Source of the DNA: Candidatus Delongbacteria bacterium | GTDB taxonomy: Bacteria > CAIWAD01 | Direction: 5' to 3' | Length of the DNA stretch: 64,000 nt | NCBI GenBank assembly: GCA_041675285.1 | Contig: JBAYTZ010000004.1 | Location: 186,001 to 250,000 of the forward strand | Part shown: positions 42,901-50,327 of the stretch, one piece after another | Layout: each line of letters opens with the position of its first letter | Position numbering within the stretch: the stretch's first letter is position 1 | Program-made: the position numbers and the translations under genes | The notes under the pieces: model-generated | The model's database searches: none | What the model was told of the DNA's origin: nothing | What the model saw: the letters and a program-made list of their open reading frames with translations, nothing else

Positions 42901-43044
42901 GAAGTGAGCTGGGACTTGAAGAACGAGTACGGCGTGTACGTCGCCAGCGGCGTATACGTGTACTACGTGGAGGCCCCGGGCCACGGCGACACCTTCGGGA
43001 AGATGGCCGTGATGCTCGAGGAAGAGCGGCTCAAAGAGTATTGA
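39997..43044 (+). CDS. Large secreted protein with C-terminal FlgD-like/T9SS-type sorting domain
   Basis: 1015 residues; the signal peptide is 1-24. The body is beta-rich with a fibronectin-III-like segment near residues 455-580 (VTLTWDGAGEEEPGSYPFQG and YYFGVSAYSYNPD). The last about 100 residues form a FlgD-like domain: IRAVPNPYYGHSAYE, then VKLINLPDVATIKIFNIAGD and GVYVASGVYVYYVEA, the pattern of type IX secretion C-terminal sorting domains and relatives. No catalytic motif is seen. It is probably exported to the cell surface. Its place between a TonB receptor and a PorV-like protein suggests the three act together at the outer membrane. Confidence 0.85.
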   Translation: MKRKMTSGALSVLLACACALPALAERRQVAGKVSPGTDVTSTTMTIDANQLDMFVTNVGVFAYDKSNARGKSDGLYFPNNYPLSDKSVIYDAGLWLGGIRGGDTLVTVAEYSQEFVPGMLGTDPSLPENRVYKIYKNHLDKVAAGFLVRNPDNHEDQIPLTADDYTGWPVAQGAPVGTDGTPWINELGADQMTYTVYNDGDAAVHGNDAGGTAPIGIEVRQTTFAFDRSDALGNVIFMKYTLIYSASAAAPLEQAYVSLWSDPDMGGSGDDYVGCDPEIGLGYCYNATNQDKAYGAQPPAVGFDFFKGPTNSYGIEWPPNSGVIPATLPMTSFNKYINGTDPHSYLDSYNYMRGLNIDGTPLSNGTTFQMSGDPVTGEGELDTDPADRRFMMSAGPFSMQPGDTVEVVAAVLVAQGTNRLGSITFLRFVDTFAQSAYEADFVVPQPPTIPEVTPSEMNRKVTLTWDGAGEEEPGSYPFQGYNVYQGETAAGPWKRIATYDLVDGVATIFEDAFDPETGEIFSQPAQFGTDAGVLRHIEITSDAYTWAGNPGLINGHPYYFGVSAYSYNPDETPNNLESSKDVVIVTPNRGGGGSNWHTVAVPDTATHSAGGSDGLVLLNTIDEAQLRNMSYSVSFYDTTYTVIQDPDTFDVTETWWRVSDSAGPRANGRAQSLDPASAYFYPDYELHPLGFPEVDGTLVTVLGPTLTGASYSWTGVDGAARWLTGVNSGGELLNGGVMLGVNFFGSTLLPAQYHKVEVRLTPDNTEWSDCARYIRPGYARDGTGQFPGSAWDVQDPANPRRLNLCFVENADVADGLWNPNDAELGGRHYLFVMDSDYNGGVDYDDDANWGPAADVHWAWWPMLRSAATDFATQLASGAGTFTFTPNYVNSPADEFTYTTTGVTRSTGEQALREIRAVPNPYYGHSAYETKSDVKVVKLINLPDVATIKIFNIAGDHVRTLQKSADTAHEVSWDLKNEYGVYVASGVYVYYVEAPGHGDTFGKMAVMLEEERLKEY

Positions 43045-43067
43045 TCAAAGGCGCGGGAGGAAGACCT

Positions 43068-44090
43068 ATGCGAACGACATGTTATGGCGTCCTCGCGGGC
43101 GTCTTGATCAGCGGGGCTGCCTGGGCGGAAGGTGTGACATCCGTGGGGACCGCCGGTGCCCAGGAGCTGCGCATCCCCGTGGGCGCCCGCAGTGCCGCCA
43201 TGTCCGGATCCAATCTGGGCACGGTGAGCGGCGTGGAGGCGATGTTCTGGAACCCGGGCGGCCTGGCCCAGATGGAAGGCTCCCAGGCCCAGTTCGGCTC
43301 CTACACCTATTGGGCCGACATGGAGATGGTGCAGTTCTCGGCGGGGCACAGCTTCGGGGAAAAGGGCACTTTCGGCATCTCGGCCCGCGTGCTGAACCTG
43401 GGCGACATCTATGTGACCACCGAGTCCATGCCCGACGGCACGGGCGAAATCACTCAACCCAAGTTCTCCACGGTGACCTTCAGCTGGGCCAAGAAGATGA
43501 CCGACCGGGTCAATCTGGGCACCAACCTGAACCTGCTCTCCGAGAAGATCAAGGACATGAGTGCCAAGGGCTATTCGCTGGACTTCGGTGTCCAGGTGAA
43601 TACGCCCATGGATGGACTGGCCTTCGGCGTGGTGCTGAAGAACTTCGGCCCGGACATGGGCTATGACGGCTACGGCGGGGAGCGGCGCTTCATCGCCGAG
43701 GACGGCCAGCCCGGCTCCGACCACAGCGTGGCCAAGCCCATCTACCAGCAGTTCGAGTTGCCGTCGAGCTTCCAGTTCGGCGTCAGCTACGCGGCGCTGG
43801 AGAACCCGGTGAACTACCTGGGCTTCCACGGCACCTATCAGTCCAACCACCACAGCTCGGACGAGTATCGCTTCGGGGCCGAGTACGCCTTCCGCAACCA
43901 GATCTTTGCGCGGGCGGGCTACGTGACGGCCTCGTCGCTGGGTGAGGGCGAGGACTACCTCTACACCTGGGCCACGGGTCTGGGCTTCAAGGTGGACCTG
44001 GGCGAATCCAACCTGTTCATCGACTGGAGCTACAATCCCAACGAGCACTTCGACGGCTCGCAGTGGTACACGCTGCGCTTCGATTTCTGA
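43068..44090 (+). CDS. PorV/PorQ family outer-membrane protein
   Basis: 340 residues from the ATG at 43068 with GGGAGGAAG upstream; signal peptide about 1-20. The N-terminal signature is typical: LRIPVGARSAAMSGSNLGT then SGVEAMFWNPGGLAQMEG. The rest is a FadL-like or PorV-like beta-barrel with alternating strands, ending YTLRFDF with a C-terminal Phe. In type IX secretion, PorV carries substrates from the translocon to the PorU sortase; many FCB genomes encode several such shuttle proteins. A PorU-like peptidase is encoded at 52411-56433. A strong terminator follows. Confidence 0.9.
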   Translation: MRTTCYGVLAGVLISGAAWAEGVTSVGTAGAQELRIPVGARSAAMSGSNLGTVSGVEAMFWNPGGLAQMEGSQAQFGSYTYWADMEMVQFSAGHSFGEKGTFGISARVLNLGDIYVTTESMPDGTGEITQPKFSTVTFSWAKKMTDRVNLGTNLNLLSEKIKDMSAKGYSLDFGVQVNTPMDGLAFGVVLKNFGPDMGYDGYGGERRFIAEDGQPGSDHSVAKPIYQQFELPSSFQFGVSYAALENPVNYLGFHGTYQSNHHSSDEYRFGAEYAFRNQIFARAGYVTASSLGEGEDYLYTWATGLGFKVDLGESNLFIDWSYNPNEHFDGSQWYTLRFDF

Positions 44091-44111
44091 CCTGTCCGCA
44101 GCCTGATCTCA

Positions 44112-44144
44112 AGCCCCCGTCGCCCTTGGCGGCGGGGGCTTTTT
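44112..44144 (+). terminator. Rho-independent terminator of the TonB receptor/PorV operon
   Basis: Thirteen-bp stem AGCCCCCGTCGCC (44112-44124) with GGCGGCGGGGGCT (44128-44140), one G-T pair, 3-nt loop, then TTTT. Confidence 0.92.
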
Positions 44145-44151
44145 AGTATAC

Positions 44152-44393
44152 GGTGCCAGGCCGGTGCCAGGCCGGTGCCAGGTCGGTGCCAGACCGGTGC
44201 CAGGTCGGTGCCAGGCCGGTGCCAGGCCGGTGCCAGGCCGGTGCCAGGCCGGTGCCAGGCCGGTGCCAGGCCGGTGCCAGGCCGGTGCCAGGCCGGTGCC
44301 AGGCCGGTGCCAGACCGGTGCCAGACCGGTGCCAGGCCGGTGCCAGGTCGGTGCCAGGCAGGTGCCAGACCGGTGCCAGGCCGGTGCCAGAGC
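44152..44393 (+). repeat. Minisatellite: 22 tandem copies of an 11-bp unit (GGTGCCAGGCC)
   Basis: Units start every 11 bases from 44152 to 44383 without any insertion or deletion. The first seven bases GGTGCCA are the same in all 22. Changes fall at positions 9-11: GGTC in units 3, 5 and 18, GACC in 4, 15, 16 and 20, GGCA in 19, GAGC in 22, the rest GGCC. Because 11 is not a multiple of three, all frames through it are open, which makes artificial open frames. It lies between an operon terminator and the 3' end of the flagellin gene. The surrounding gap 44091-44494 has no other feature. Confidence 0.97.
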
Positions 44394-44494
44394 ACTACGC
44401 GTGTCCAGTGCGGTGGATGCGGCCCACGAGAAAACGGCCCGGAGTGGGTGTTCCGGGCCGCTTCCTGTAGCAGGTCGTCAACAGTCAGGGAGAA

Positions 44495-45337
44495 TCAAAT
44501 CAAGCTGAGAGCGAATTGGGGAATCTGGTTGGCCTGGGCCAGCATGGCCACGCCGGACTGCATCAGGATCTGGGCCCGCACGAAGGCCGAGGTCTCTTCG
44601 GCCATGTCCGCGTCCCGGATGGTGGATTCACTGTCCACGGCGTTTTCATGCTGCACCTGCAGGTTTTGGATCGTGTACTGCAGGCGTTCCACGTAACTGC
44701 CGATTCGCGTGCGCTCGGTGTCCTTGGTGTTGATGGCGCTGTCCACCAAGGTGATCGCACTTTGCGCGGAGGCGGTGTTGGTCAAGTCCACGCTGGCCAG
44801 GCCCAGTGCGCTGGCCGTCATGTCGTTGATGGTGATCTGATAGGTGTCCACGTTGGCCGCGGCAAAGGTGCCCACCTGCAGGCGAATGCCGCCGGACGCG
44901 CTGCCCTGGCTGTACGTGCCGTCCAGCAGATTCAAGCCGTTGTAGTTGGTCACGCTGGCGATGCGCGTGATCTCGCTTTTCAGCTGCTGGAACTCCACGT
45001 CCAGGTAGCTGCGGTCCAGACTGGTGAGGGTGCCGTTGGCGGCCTCCACCGACAGGGCGCGCATGCGGATCAACTTGTCGTCGAGGATGGCCATGGCGCC
45101 TTCGGCCGTGGCCAGCAGATTGATGCCCTGGCTGGCGTTGCGCTCGGCTTCCACCATGCTGGCGATCTGGGCACGGAATTTCTCGGAGACCGCCAGTCCG
45201 GCGGGATCGTCCCAGGCCTTGTTGATGCGCAGGCCGCTGGAGAGCCGTTCGACGGCGACCCCCAGCTCGCGGGTGGTGTTGGCCAGGGCACGCTGCACGG
45301 ACAGCGACGGGATGTTGTGGTTGATGCGGAGCGCCAT
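44495..45337 (-). CDS. fliC: Flagellin
   Basis: 280 residues from the ATG at 45337. The D0/D1 N-terminal domain is unmistakable: LRINHNIPSLSVQRALANTT, VERLSSGLRINKAWDDPAGL, and AERNASQGINLLATAEGAM. The C-terminal domain shows RTRIGSYVERLQYTIQNLQV and DADMAEETSAFVRAQILMQS, ending QIPQFALSLI. The middle is very short, so this is a minimal flagellin with little surface-exposed D2/D3. It is exported by the flagellar type III system and polymerises into the filament. No other flagellar gene is in the window. Confidence 0.97.
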   Translation of the reverse strand: MALRINHNIPSLSVQRALANTTRELGVAVERLSSGLRINKAWDDPAGLAVSEKFRAQIASMVEAERNASQGINLLATAEGAMAILDDKLIRMRALSVEAANGTLTSLDRSYLDVEFQQLKSEITRIASVTNYNGLNLLDGTYSQGSASGGIRLQVGTFAAANVDTYQITINDMTASALGLASVDLTNTASAQSAITLVDSAINTKDTERTRIGSYVERLQYTIQNLQVQHENAVDSESTIRDADMAEETSAFVRAQILMQSGVAMLAQANQIPQFALSLI

Positions 45338-45407
45338 TTTCGCCTCACGGTTGGGCGCCGCCCCAGGCTGCTTGGCCGGGCAGGCGCGGATTGTCGTCCG
45401 GCATCCC

Positions 45408-45434
45408 TCATCGGCAAGAGTCCGGGACTTCTGG
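45408..45434 (-). promoter_or_regulatory. Candidate sigma-28 promoter of flagellin
   Basis: Minus strand GCCGATGA (45415-45408), one base from the sigma-28 -10 consensus GCCGATAA, about 70 nt upstream of the start codon. A -35 element at the usual distance is weak, so this is tentative. Confidence 0.4.
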
Positions 45435-45625
45435 AGTTCCAAACCTGCAAACTTGAGTCGCGGAGCGCTTGGCGGAAGATTCTGCCCTGAGATGGAAAGC
45501 CATCCACCGGCAGCGAGGGAATCACAAGACCGGCGCCCAGCCAAGGCGATCTTCCCTGGTCCGCGAGGCCACGGATGGGCTCGCCGGCTGCCGTCGGCTC
45601 GCGGGAAAGCCCTATTTTGCCCTGC

Positions 45626-46711
45626 ATGAACATGCCCAACCCCACCCTTGAGCCCGCTGCCTGGTTGACGGCGGCCGGCATTCCCCACCACCTTCCGCGG
45701 GCCTGGCGCATGCCGGGCGGGGGCAGCGACCGCGTGATGACCCGGATCTGGCCGGACGGCGGCAAGCGCAAGAGCCTGGTGCTGGTGGAGAATCCCCACC
45801 CCCAGACCTTCGGTGGACCGCTGAACGAAAACCACTCCTTCTGGTACGTGGGCGGCCTGCTGCGCAAGGCGGGCGGACACGGGCCGGCGCTGGTGTTCGC
45901 GGACCTGGAACAGGGCTGGTACCTGGTGGAGGACCTGGGCGACACGCTGCTGCTGGCGCTGGTGGAGGAGGCGGGGCGTGAGGATCCGCGCGTCGAGGGT
46001 TGGATGGAGGAAGTGCTGGACATCCTGCTGGATCTCCAGCACGGTCTGCAGGACGTCTTCGACCCGGCCCGCGTGCATGCCCTGCCCTACGATTTCGAAC
46101 TGATGACGGTCTGGGAATCCGGCTACTTTCGCGAACGCTTCCTCGAGGGCTTGCTGGACCTGCCCCTGGACCGGGCGGCGTTTGACGGCGAGTGCGGGGA
46201 GCTGGCCCGCCGGGTGGAAGCTTCCACTCCCAAGGGCGTGCTCTTCCGCGATTTCCAGTCCACCAACGTGCTGCGCACGGACGACAGCTGGCGGTTGATC
46301 GACTTCCAGGGCGCGCGACTGGGTCCGCCCCAGTACGACGTGGCCTCCTTCGTCAACGATCCCTACCTGAGGCTGCCCGCGCCGCTGCGCGCCCGGCTGG
46401 TGGAGCGCTTCGCGCGGCGGCGCGCGGCGCGCGGACTGGAGTCCGCGGCGTCTTTCCTTGAGGCGTACCCGCTGGTGGCCGCCCACCGCATGATGCAGGC
46501 CCTGGGCGCCTACGGTCTGCTGAGCAAGGTGAAGGGCAAGTGGTGGTTCCTGCAGCACGTGCCTGCGGCGCTAGGCCACCTGGAGGAACTCCTGGTCCAG
46601 CCCGCCTTCGACTGCTGTCCGGAACTGCGCCGGGTGACCCAGGTTGCGGCTGAGCAGGTGGCGGGGGGCGTGCTGGACCGGCTGCGCCCGGCTGACGGGG
46701 GCGGCGCGTGA
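45626..46711 (+). CDS. amgK: Anomeric cell-wall sugar kinase-like phosphotransferase (AmgK type)
   Basis: 361 residues. Aminoglycoside-phosphotransferase fold: LVEDLGDTLLLALV, the catalytic-loop motif FRDFQSTNVL (Asp209, Asn214) and the metal motif LIDFQGARLGPPQYDVASF (Asp226), close to AmgK enzymes that phosphorylate MurNAc and GlcNAc at C1. Its stop overlaps murG (GTGA), and a murU-like gene lies further on, which supports a role in murein sugar recycling; in known organisms AmgK and MurU convert MurNAc to UDP-MurNAc. The N-terminus is uncertain: ATG at 45626 or 45632, with no strong ribosome site. Confidence 0.82.
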   Translation: MNMPNPTLEPAAWLTAAGIPHHLPRAWRMPGGGSDRVMTRIWPDGGKRKSLVLVENPHPQTFGGPLNENHSFWYVGGLLRKAGGHGPALVFADLEQGWYLVEDLGDTLLLALVEEAGREDPRVEGWMEEVLDILLDLQHGLQDVFDPARVHALPYDFELMTVWESGYFRERFLEGLLDLPLDRAAFDGECGELARRVEASTPKGVLFRDFQSTNVLRTDDSWRLIDFQGARLGPPQYDVASFVNDPYLRLPAPLRARLVERFARRRAARGLESAASFLEAYPLVAAHRMMQALGAYGLLSKVKGKWWFLQHVPAALGHLEELLVQPAFDCCPELRRVTQVAAEQVAGGVLDRLRPADGGGA

Positions 46712-48678
46712 GACGCGCGGTCTTCACCGGAGGCGGCACCGGCGGACACGTCTATCCGGCCCTGGCCATCGCCCAGGCCCTGTTGGGTCCGGGCGGCTGG
46801 GACGGGCTCTACATCGGCACCCGCGGCCGCGCCGAGGAGCGCATCCTCGCCAGCCTGGAGGCTGGCGGTCCGCTGACCCTGCCCTTCCGCAGCGCGAGCG
46901 CCACGGGCTTCCCCGGCCTGCGCAGTCCGCGCCTGCTGCCCTTCCTGTTCAAACTCAAGCTGGGGACGCTGCAAGCCGCCTGGCACCTGCTGCGTTTCCG
47001 GCCCCAGGTGGTGGTGGCCACGGGCGGCTACGCCTCGGCACCGACGGTGTTCGCCGCGGCCCTGCTCCGGAAGCTGGGTCTTTTGCGTTGCGGCATCCTC
47101 ATCCACGAACAGAATGCCAGCGCGGGGTTGATGAACCGGCTGGCCGGGCGGCTGGCCGACCTGGTGGCGCTGACCTTTCCCGAGTCCGCCGCGGCCCTGC
47201 CCGGCTGCCGCACGCAAGTGACCGGTTATCCCGTGCGCGCCGGGCTGGAGCGGCTGCCCGACCGGCTGGAGGCGTGCCGCAGCCTGGGACTTAATTCCGA
47301 CAAACCCGTGTTGTTCGTGTTCGGGGGCTCCCAGGGCGCGCGCGCCATCAACCTGGCGCTCTACCGGATCCTGCCGGAGCTGCTGCGGCAAGGCGTGCAG
47401 GTGCTGCACGGCACGGGCATGTCCGCCGGCACGGCCTGGGACGCGGGCCGCGAGCACGCGCTCCAGCTGGAGCAGCTGGAGCGTGACTGTCCGGACTGGA
47501 GCCGGCTGGCGCCGTTGTATCACGCCCGGCCCTACTTCGACCAGATCCAGCTGGCCTACGCGGCGGCCGACCTGGTTTGCTGCCGGGCGGGCGCGGGCGC
47601 GCTGTTCGAACTGCTGGCCATGGGCCGGCCCGCGTTGCTGATTCCCAAGATGGGCCTGCCCGGCGACCACCAGACGGCCAACGCGCGCAGCGCCGAGAAG
47701 GCGGGCGCGGCGGAGGTCCTGCTGGAGGAGCCCCTGCCGGAGGAGGGCCGGCTCGTGGCGGGTCTGCGGCCGGAAGCCCTGCTGGAGCGGGTGCAGACCC
47801 TGCTGAACGACCCCGAACGCCGCGCCGGACTGGGAGTCCGGGCCCGCGAGCATTTCCACGCGGACGCGCGCGAGCGGCTGGCCGCGCTGGCGACCGCCCT
47901 GGCCGCGGGCGAGCGGCCCGCCGGAGAGCGCGTGGCGCCGGGTCCGCGCTCGCTGGAGCGCACACCCACGCTGGAGCTCTGCCGGGGCGCGACCCGGGAA
48001 CCCGAGGGCCAGGACCGGCGCTACCTAGAGTACCGCTGCCTGGCGGCCCTGTGCTCCGATTCCTGGGTGGAACGCAACGCGGGGCTCAAGCTGGCGGCGG
48101 CCCTGCGCCTGGAGCGTGCCCTGCCGCTGCTGATCCGGCTGGCCGAGGATCCCACGCCGGTGGGCGGTCTGCGCCGTCTGCTGGGCGAGCGCCGGGGCCA
48201 GAACGGCTTCATCCGGCGCAACCTGATGACCACGCTGGCCGCGCTACCGGCCACGCCCGAGACCGACCGCGTGCTCCGCGCGGCGCTGGAAGACTCCTAC
48301 TGGGAGGTGCGCGTGGAGGCCATCCGCACCCTGACCCTGCAGGAGGGGCCGGCGGATCCGGCGCTGGTGGAGCGCATGCAGCGCTTCCGCCGGCAGGGCA
48401 ACTTCGAGGAGGCCCAGGCCGTGGCCCACTGGTGGGCGGCCTGTCAGCCGGCCGCCGGTTGGCGCGAGTGGATCCTGCCGCTCTCCCTGCACGCCAATTG
48501 CCTGGTGCGCGAGGCGGCCATCCGGGCCCTGCAGCGCAAGGTGAAACAGGGCGAGCTGCAGCTGGCCGACCTGCAGGGCGAGCTGGATCTTTTCCTGCTC
48601 ACCAGCACGCACTTCCGGCCGCAGTTTCCCCTCAAACAGGCCATGCGCGCCCTGGCCGAACAGCGGGAGGTCTCATGA
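46708..48678 (+). CDS. murG: UDP-GlcNAc:undecaprenyl-PP-MurNAc-pentapeptide GlcNAc transferase with HEAT-like C-terminal extension
   Basis: 656 residues, against 355-370 for usual MurG. The N-terminal 400 residues are a full MurG: TGGGTGGHVYPALAIAQAL, VVVATGGYASAPT, HEQNASAGLMNR, FGGSQGARAIN, and CRAGAGALFELLAMG with LPGDHQTANA. From about 425 to the end is an alpha-helical region with HEAT-like repeats, such as RNAGLKLAAALRLERALPLL, SYWEVRVEAIRTLTLQEG and NCLVREAAIRALQRKVKQG. There is no stop or frameshift between the parts. MurG makes lipid II at the inner membrane; the extension may be a docking surface. It starts with GTG overlapping the amgK stop. Confidence 0.93.
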   Translation: MRRAVFTGGGTGGHVYPALAIAQALLGPGGWDGLYIGTRGRAEERILASLEAGGPLTLPFRSASATGFPGLRSPRLLPFLFKLKLGTLQAAWHLLRFRPQVVVATGGYASAPTVFAAALLRKLGLLRCGILIHEQNASAGLMNRLAGRLADLVALTFPESAAALPGCRTQVTGYPVRAGLERLPDRLEACRSLGLNSDKPVLFVFGGSQGARAINLALYRILPELLRQGVQVLHGTGMSAGTAWDAGREHALQLEQLERDCPDWSRLAPLYHARPYFDQIQLAYAAADLVCCRAGAGALFELLAMGRPALLIPKMGLPGDHQTANARSAEKAGAAEVLLEEPLPEEGRLVAGLRPEALLERVQTLLNDPERRAGLGVRAREHFHADARERLAALATALAAGERPAGERVAPGPRSLERTPTLELCRGATREPEGQDRRYLEYRCLAALCSDSWVERNAGLKLAAALRLERALPLLIRLAEDPTPVGGLRRLLGERRGQNGFIRRNLMTTLAALPATPETDRVLRAALEDSYWEVRVEAIRTLTLQEGPADPALVERMQRFRRQGNFEEAQAVAHWWAACQPAAGWREWILPLSLHANCLVREAAIRALQRKVKQGELQLADLQGELDLFLLTSTHFRPQFPLKQAMRALAEQREVS

Positions 48679-48715
48679 GACAGGCCCGGCGAAGTCCGGC
48701 CGGCAGGCGGCGCCC

Positions 48716-49822
48716 ATGCTGACCTGGCTGGCCAATCTGTTGCGCGAGGAACTGGGGGGACCCGGCTTCCTGCGCCTCTTCAACTACATCTCCTTCCGCA
48801 CGGTGATGGCCGCCATGACCACCTTCGTGGTGAGCCTGATCATCGGCGGGCGGCTGATCCGCTTCCTGCACCTGCGGCGGATCCGTGATGTGGTGGAGGA
48901 CTACGGCGTCATCGACGTCTCCAACAAGCGCGGCACGCCCACCATGGGCGGACTGCTGATGATCCTCTCCATCCTGACGGGGTACGGGCTCTGGTTCCGG
49001 CCGGACAATCCCTTCTCCTGGGCCGGACTCTCCGCCCTGCTCTGGTTCGGGCTGGTGGGGCTGATGGACGATTGGGGCAAGCTCAAGGGCGGCAGCGGCA
49101 AGCACGGTCTCTCCCAAAGCGCCAAGTTGGCCCTGCAGGCCCTCTACGCCACGGGCTTCGCGCTCTGGCTGCTTTCCGCCTGGTCGCCCCTGCCCGAGGC
49201 GCTGCAGAGCCAGCTCTACCTGCCCTTCGTCAAGGGCCCCGTGCTGGAGCTGGGCTGGTGGAGCGTGCCCTGGACCGTGCTGGTCTTCCTCAGCGTGTCC
49301 AACAGCGTGAACTTCGCCGACGGCATGGACGGCCTGGCCGTGGTGCCCGCGGCCATCTCCTTCATGGTTTACGCCGTGTTCGCCTATGTGCTGGGCAACG
49401 AGGTCTACAGCCAGTACCTGCAGTTCCAGTACGTGCGCGGCGTGGGCGAGCTGGCCGTGCTGGGCGGAGCCGTGATCGGCGCGGGGCTGGGCTTCCTGTG
49501 GTACAATTTCTTCCCGGCGCAGGTCTTCATGGGGGACACGGGCAGCATGGCCCTGGGCGGCCTGCTCTCCGCCGTGATGCTGCTGATGCGGCAGGAGGTG
49601 CTGTTCCTCATCGTGGGGGGCGTGTTCGTGCTGGAGGGCGCCAGCGTGCTGATCCAGGAGAAGATCGGCATCGGGATCCTCGGGCGGCGCATCTTCTATC
49701 GCGCGCCCATCCATCACGCCTTCGAGCACCGGGGCGTGGCGGAGACCAAGGTGGTCATCCGCTTCTGGATCATCGCGCTGTTCCTGGGATTCCTGGGCCT
49801 GCTCTCGCTGAAGATCCGCTAA
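48716..49822 (+). CDS. mraY: Phospho-N-acetylmuramoyl-pentapeptide-transferase
   Basis: 368 residues, about ten membrane segments. Family motifs: KRGTPTMGGLLMI, LVGLMDDWGKLKGG (catalytic Asp pair), NSVNFADGMDGLA, and FMGDTGSMALGGLLSAVM, with the C-terminal PIHHAFEHRGVAETKVVIRF. MraY transfers phospho-MurNAc-pentapeptide to undecaprenyl phosphate, giving lipid I, the substrate of MurG. The order murG then mraY is the reverse of the usual dcw cluster, and the rest of the dcw cluster is not here. It starts 37 nt after murG. Confidence 0.97.
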   Translation: MLTWLANLLREELGGPGFLRLFNYISFRTVMAAMTTFVVSLIIGGRLIRFLHLRRIRDVVEDYGVIDVSNKRGTPTMGGLLMILSILTGYGLWFRPDNPFSWAGLSALLWFGLVGLMDDWGKLKGGSGKHGLSQSAKLALQALYATGFALWLLSAWSPLPEALQSQLYLPFVKGPVLELGWWSVPWTVLVFLSVSNSVNFADGMDGLAVVPAAISFMVYAVFAYVLGNEVYSQYLQFQYVRGVGELAVLGGAVIGAGLGFLWYNFFPAQVFMGDTGSMALGGLLSAVMLLMRQEVLFLIVGGVFVLEGASVLIQEKIGIGILGRRIFYRAPIHHAFEHRGVAETKVVIRFWIIALFLGFLGLLSLKIR

Positions 49823-50034
49823 GGCGCGTTCCCCGAGTGGCTTTCACCACAGAGGCACAGAGGCACAGGGTTATTGTTGGATTCCGCCTGGGTTGGGGCT
49901 GGCTCGTCGGGGAGTCCGGTTGGCACGAAGACTCAAAGGCTCGAAGCGAATGCAGGGTAGTCGTAGTGGCTCTTTAACACAGGGGCACAGAGTCGCAGTG
50001 AGATCGTGAGACCGTTGAATTCAATGATCGAGTG

Positions 50035-50222
50035 AGGTGAAGCCCGGAAGGGCTGAACCAGGAAATGGGTGAAGCGCGAAGCGCGAACCAACTACCAGGA
50101 GACAGGAAGGAGCCGCTGCCGCCAGCGGAAGCCCGCCGGGAGGCGGGCTGACTCTGGCGGTTGATAAAAAGCGCCTCTTTGGCGCCACCTTTCTGGCGCA
50201 AGCAGAAAGGTGGCAAACAAGG
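50035..50222 (+). repeat. Dispersed structured element, copy B (partner of 11734-11920)
   Basis: The 505-nt gap 49823-50327 has no gene. It opens with CACAGAG-like heptamers (49845-49869, again 49976-49998) and a CGAAG-like tract (49922-49950). From 50035 it aligns with copy A: AGCCC/GGGCT (50041-50054), GCGC/GCGC (50074-50084), outer CCGCCAG/CTGGCGG (50119-50125, 50154-50160) with inner AGCCCGCC/GGCGGGCT (50130-50149), and GCCACCTTTCTG/CAGAAAGGTGGC (50184-50214). Linkers such as GCGGAAG, TGACTCT and GAACCAACTACC are shared with copy A while the first three stems differ by compensating changes. Confidence 0.8.
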
Positions 50223-50327
50223 GCTCCGGTAGATGATTGGGATGCGAAAAACCCCCATCCTAACCTTCCCCCTTGCAGGGGGAAGGGATTGCTATCGATG
50301 TGTCACAGCCGACTATGAGGGAATGAA

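Noticed and set aside
39973..42984. A 1003-codon antisense frame over the large secreted protein
   Set aside because: Shadow frame of a gene with signal peptide, ribosome site and FlgD-like domain on the plus strand.
44152..44393. CRISPR array
   Set aside because: Units are 11 bp with no spacers, and no cas genes are near.
44153..44696. Repeat polypeptides such as PGRCQAGARPV encoded in all frames of the minisatellite
   Set aside because: The 11-bp unit has no stop in any frame, so the open frames are an arithmetic effect. There is no ribosome site or promoter, and one frame runs into antisense flagellin.
49974..50258. Small minus-strand protein with FCLRQKGGAKEALFINRQ (also a shorter one at 11779-11964)
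   Set aside because: Both frames lie within the structured repeat; conservation is explained by its stems, and base changes follow pairing rather than codons.
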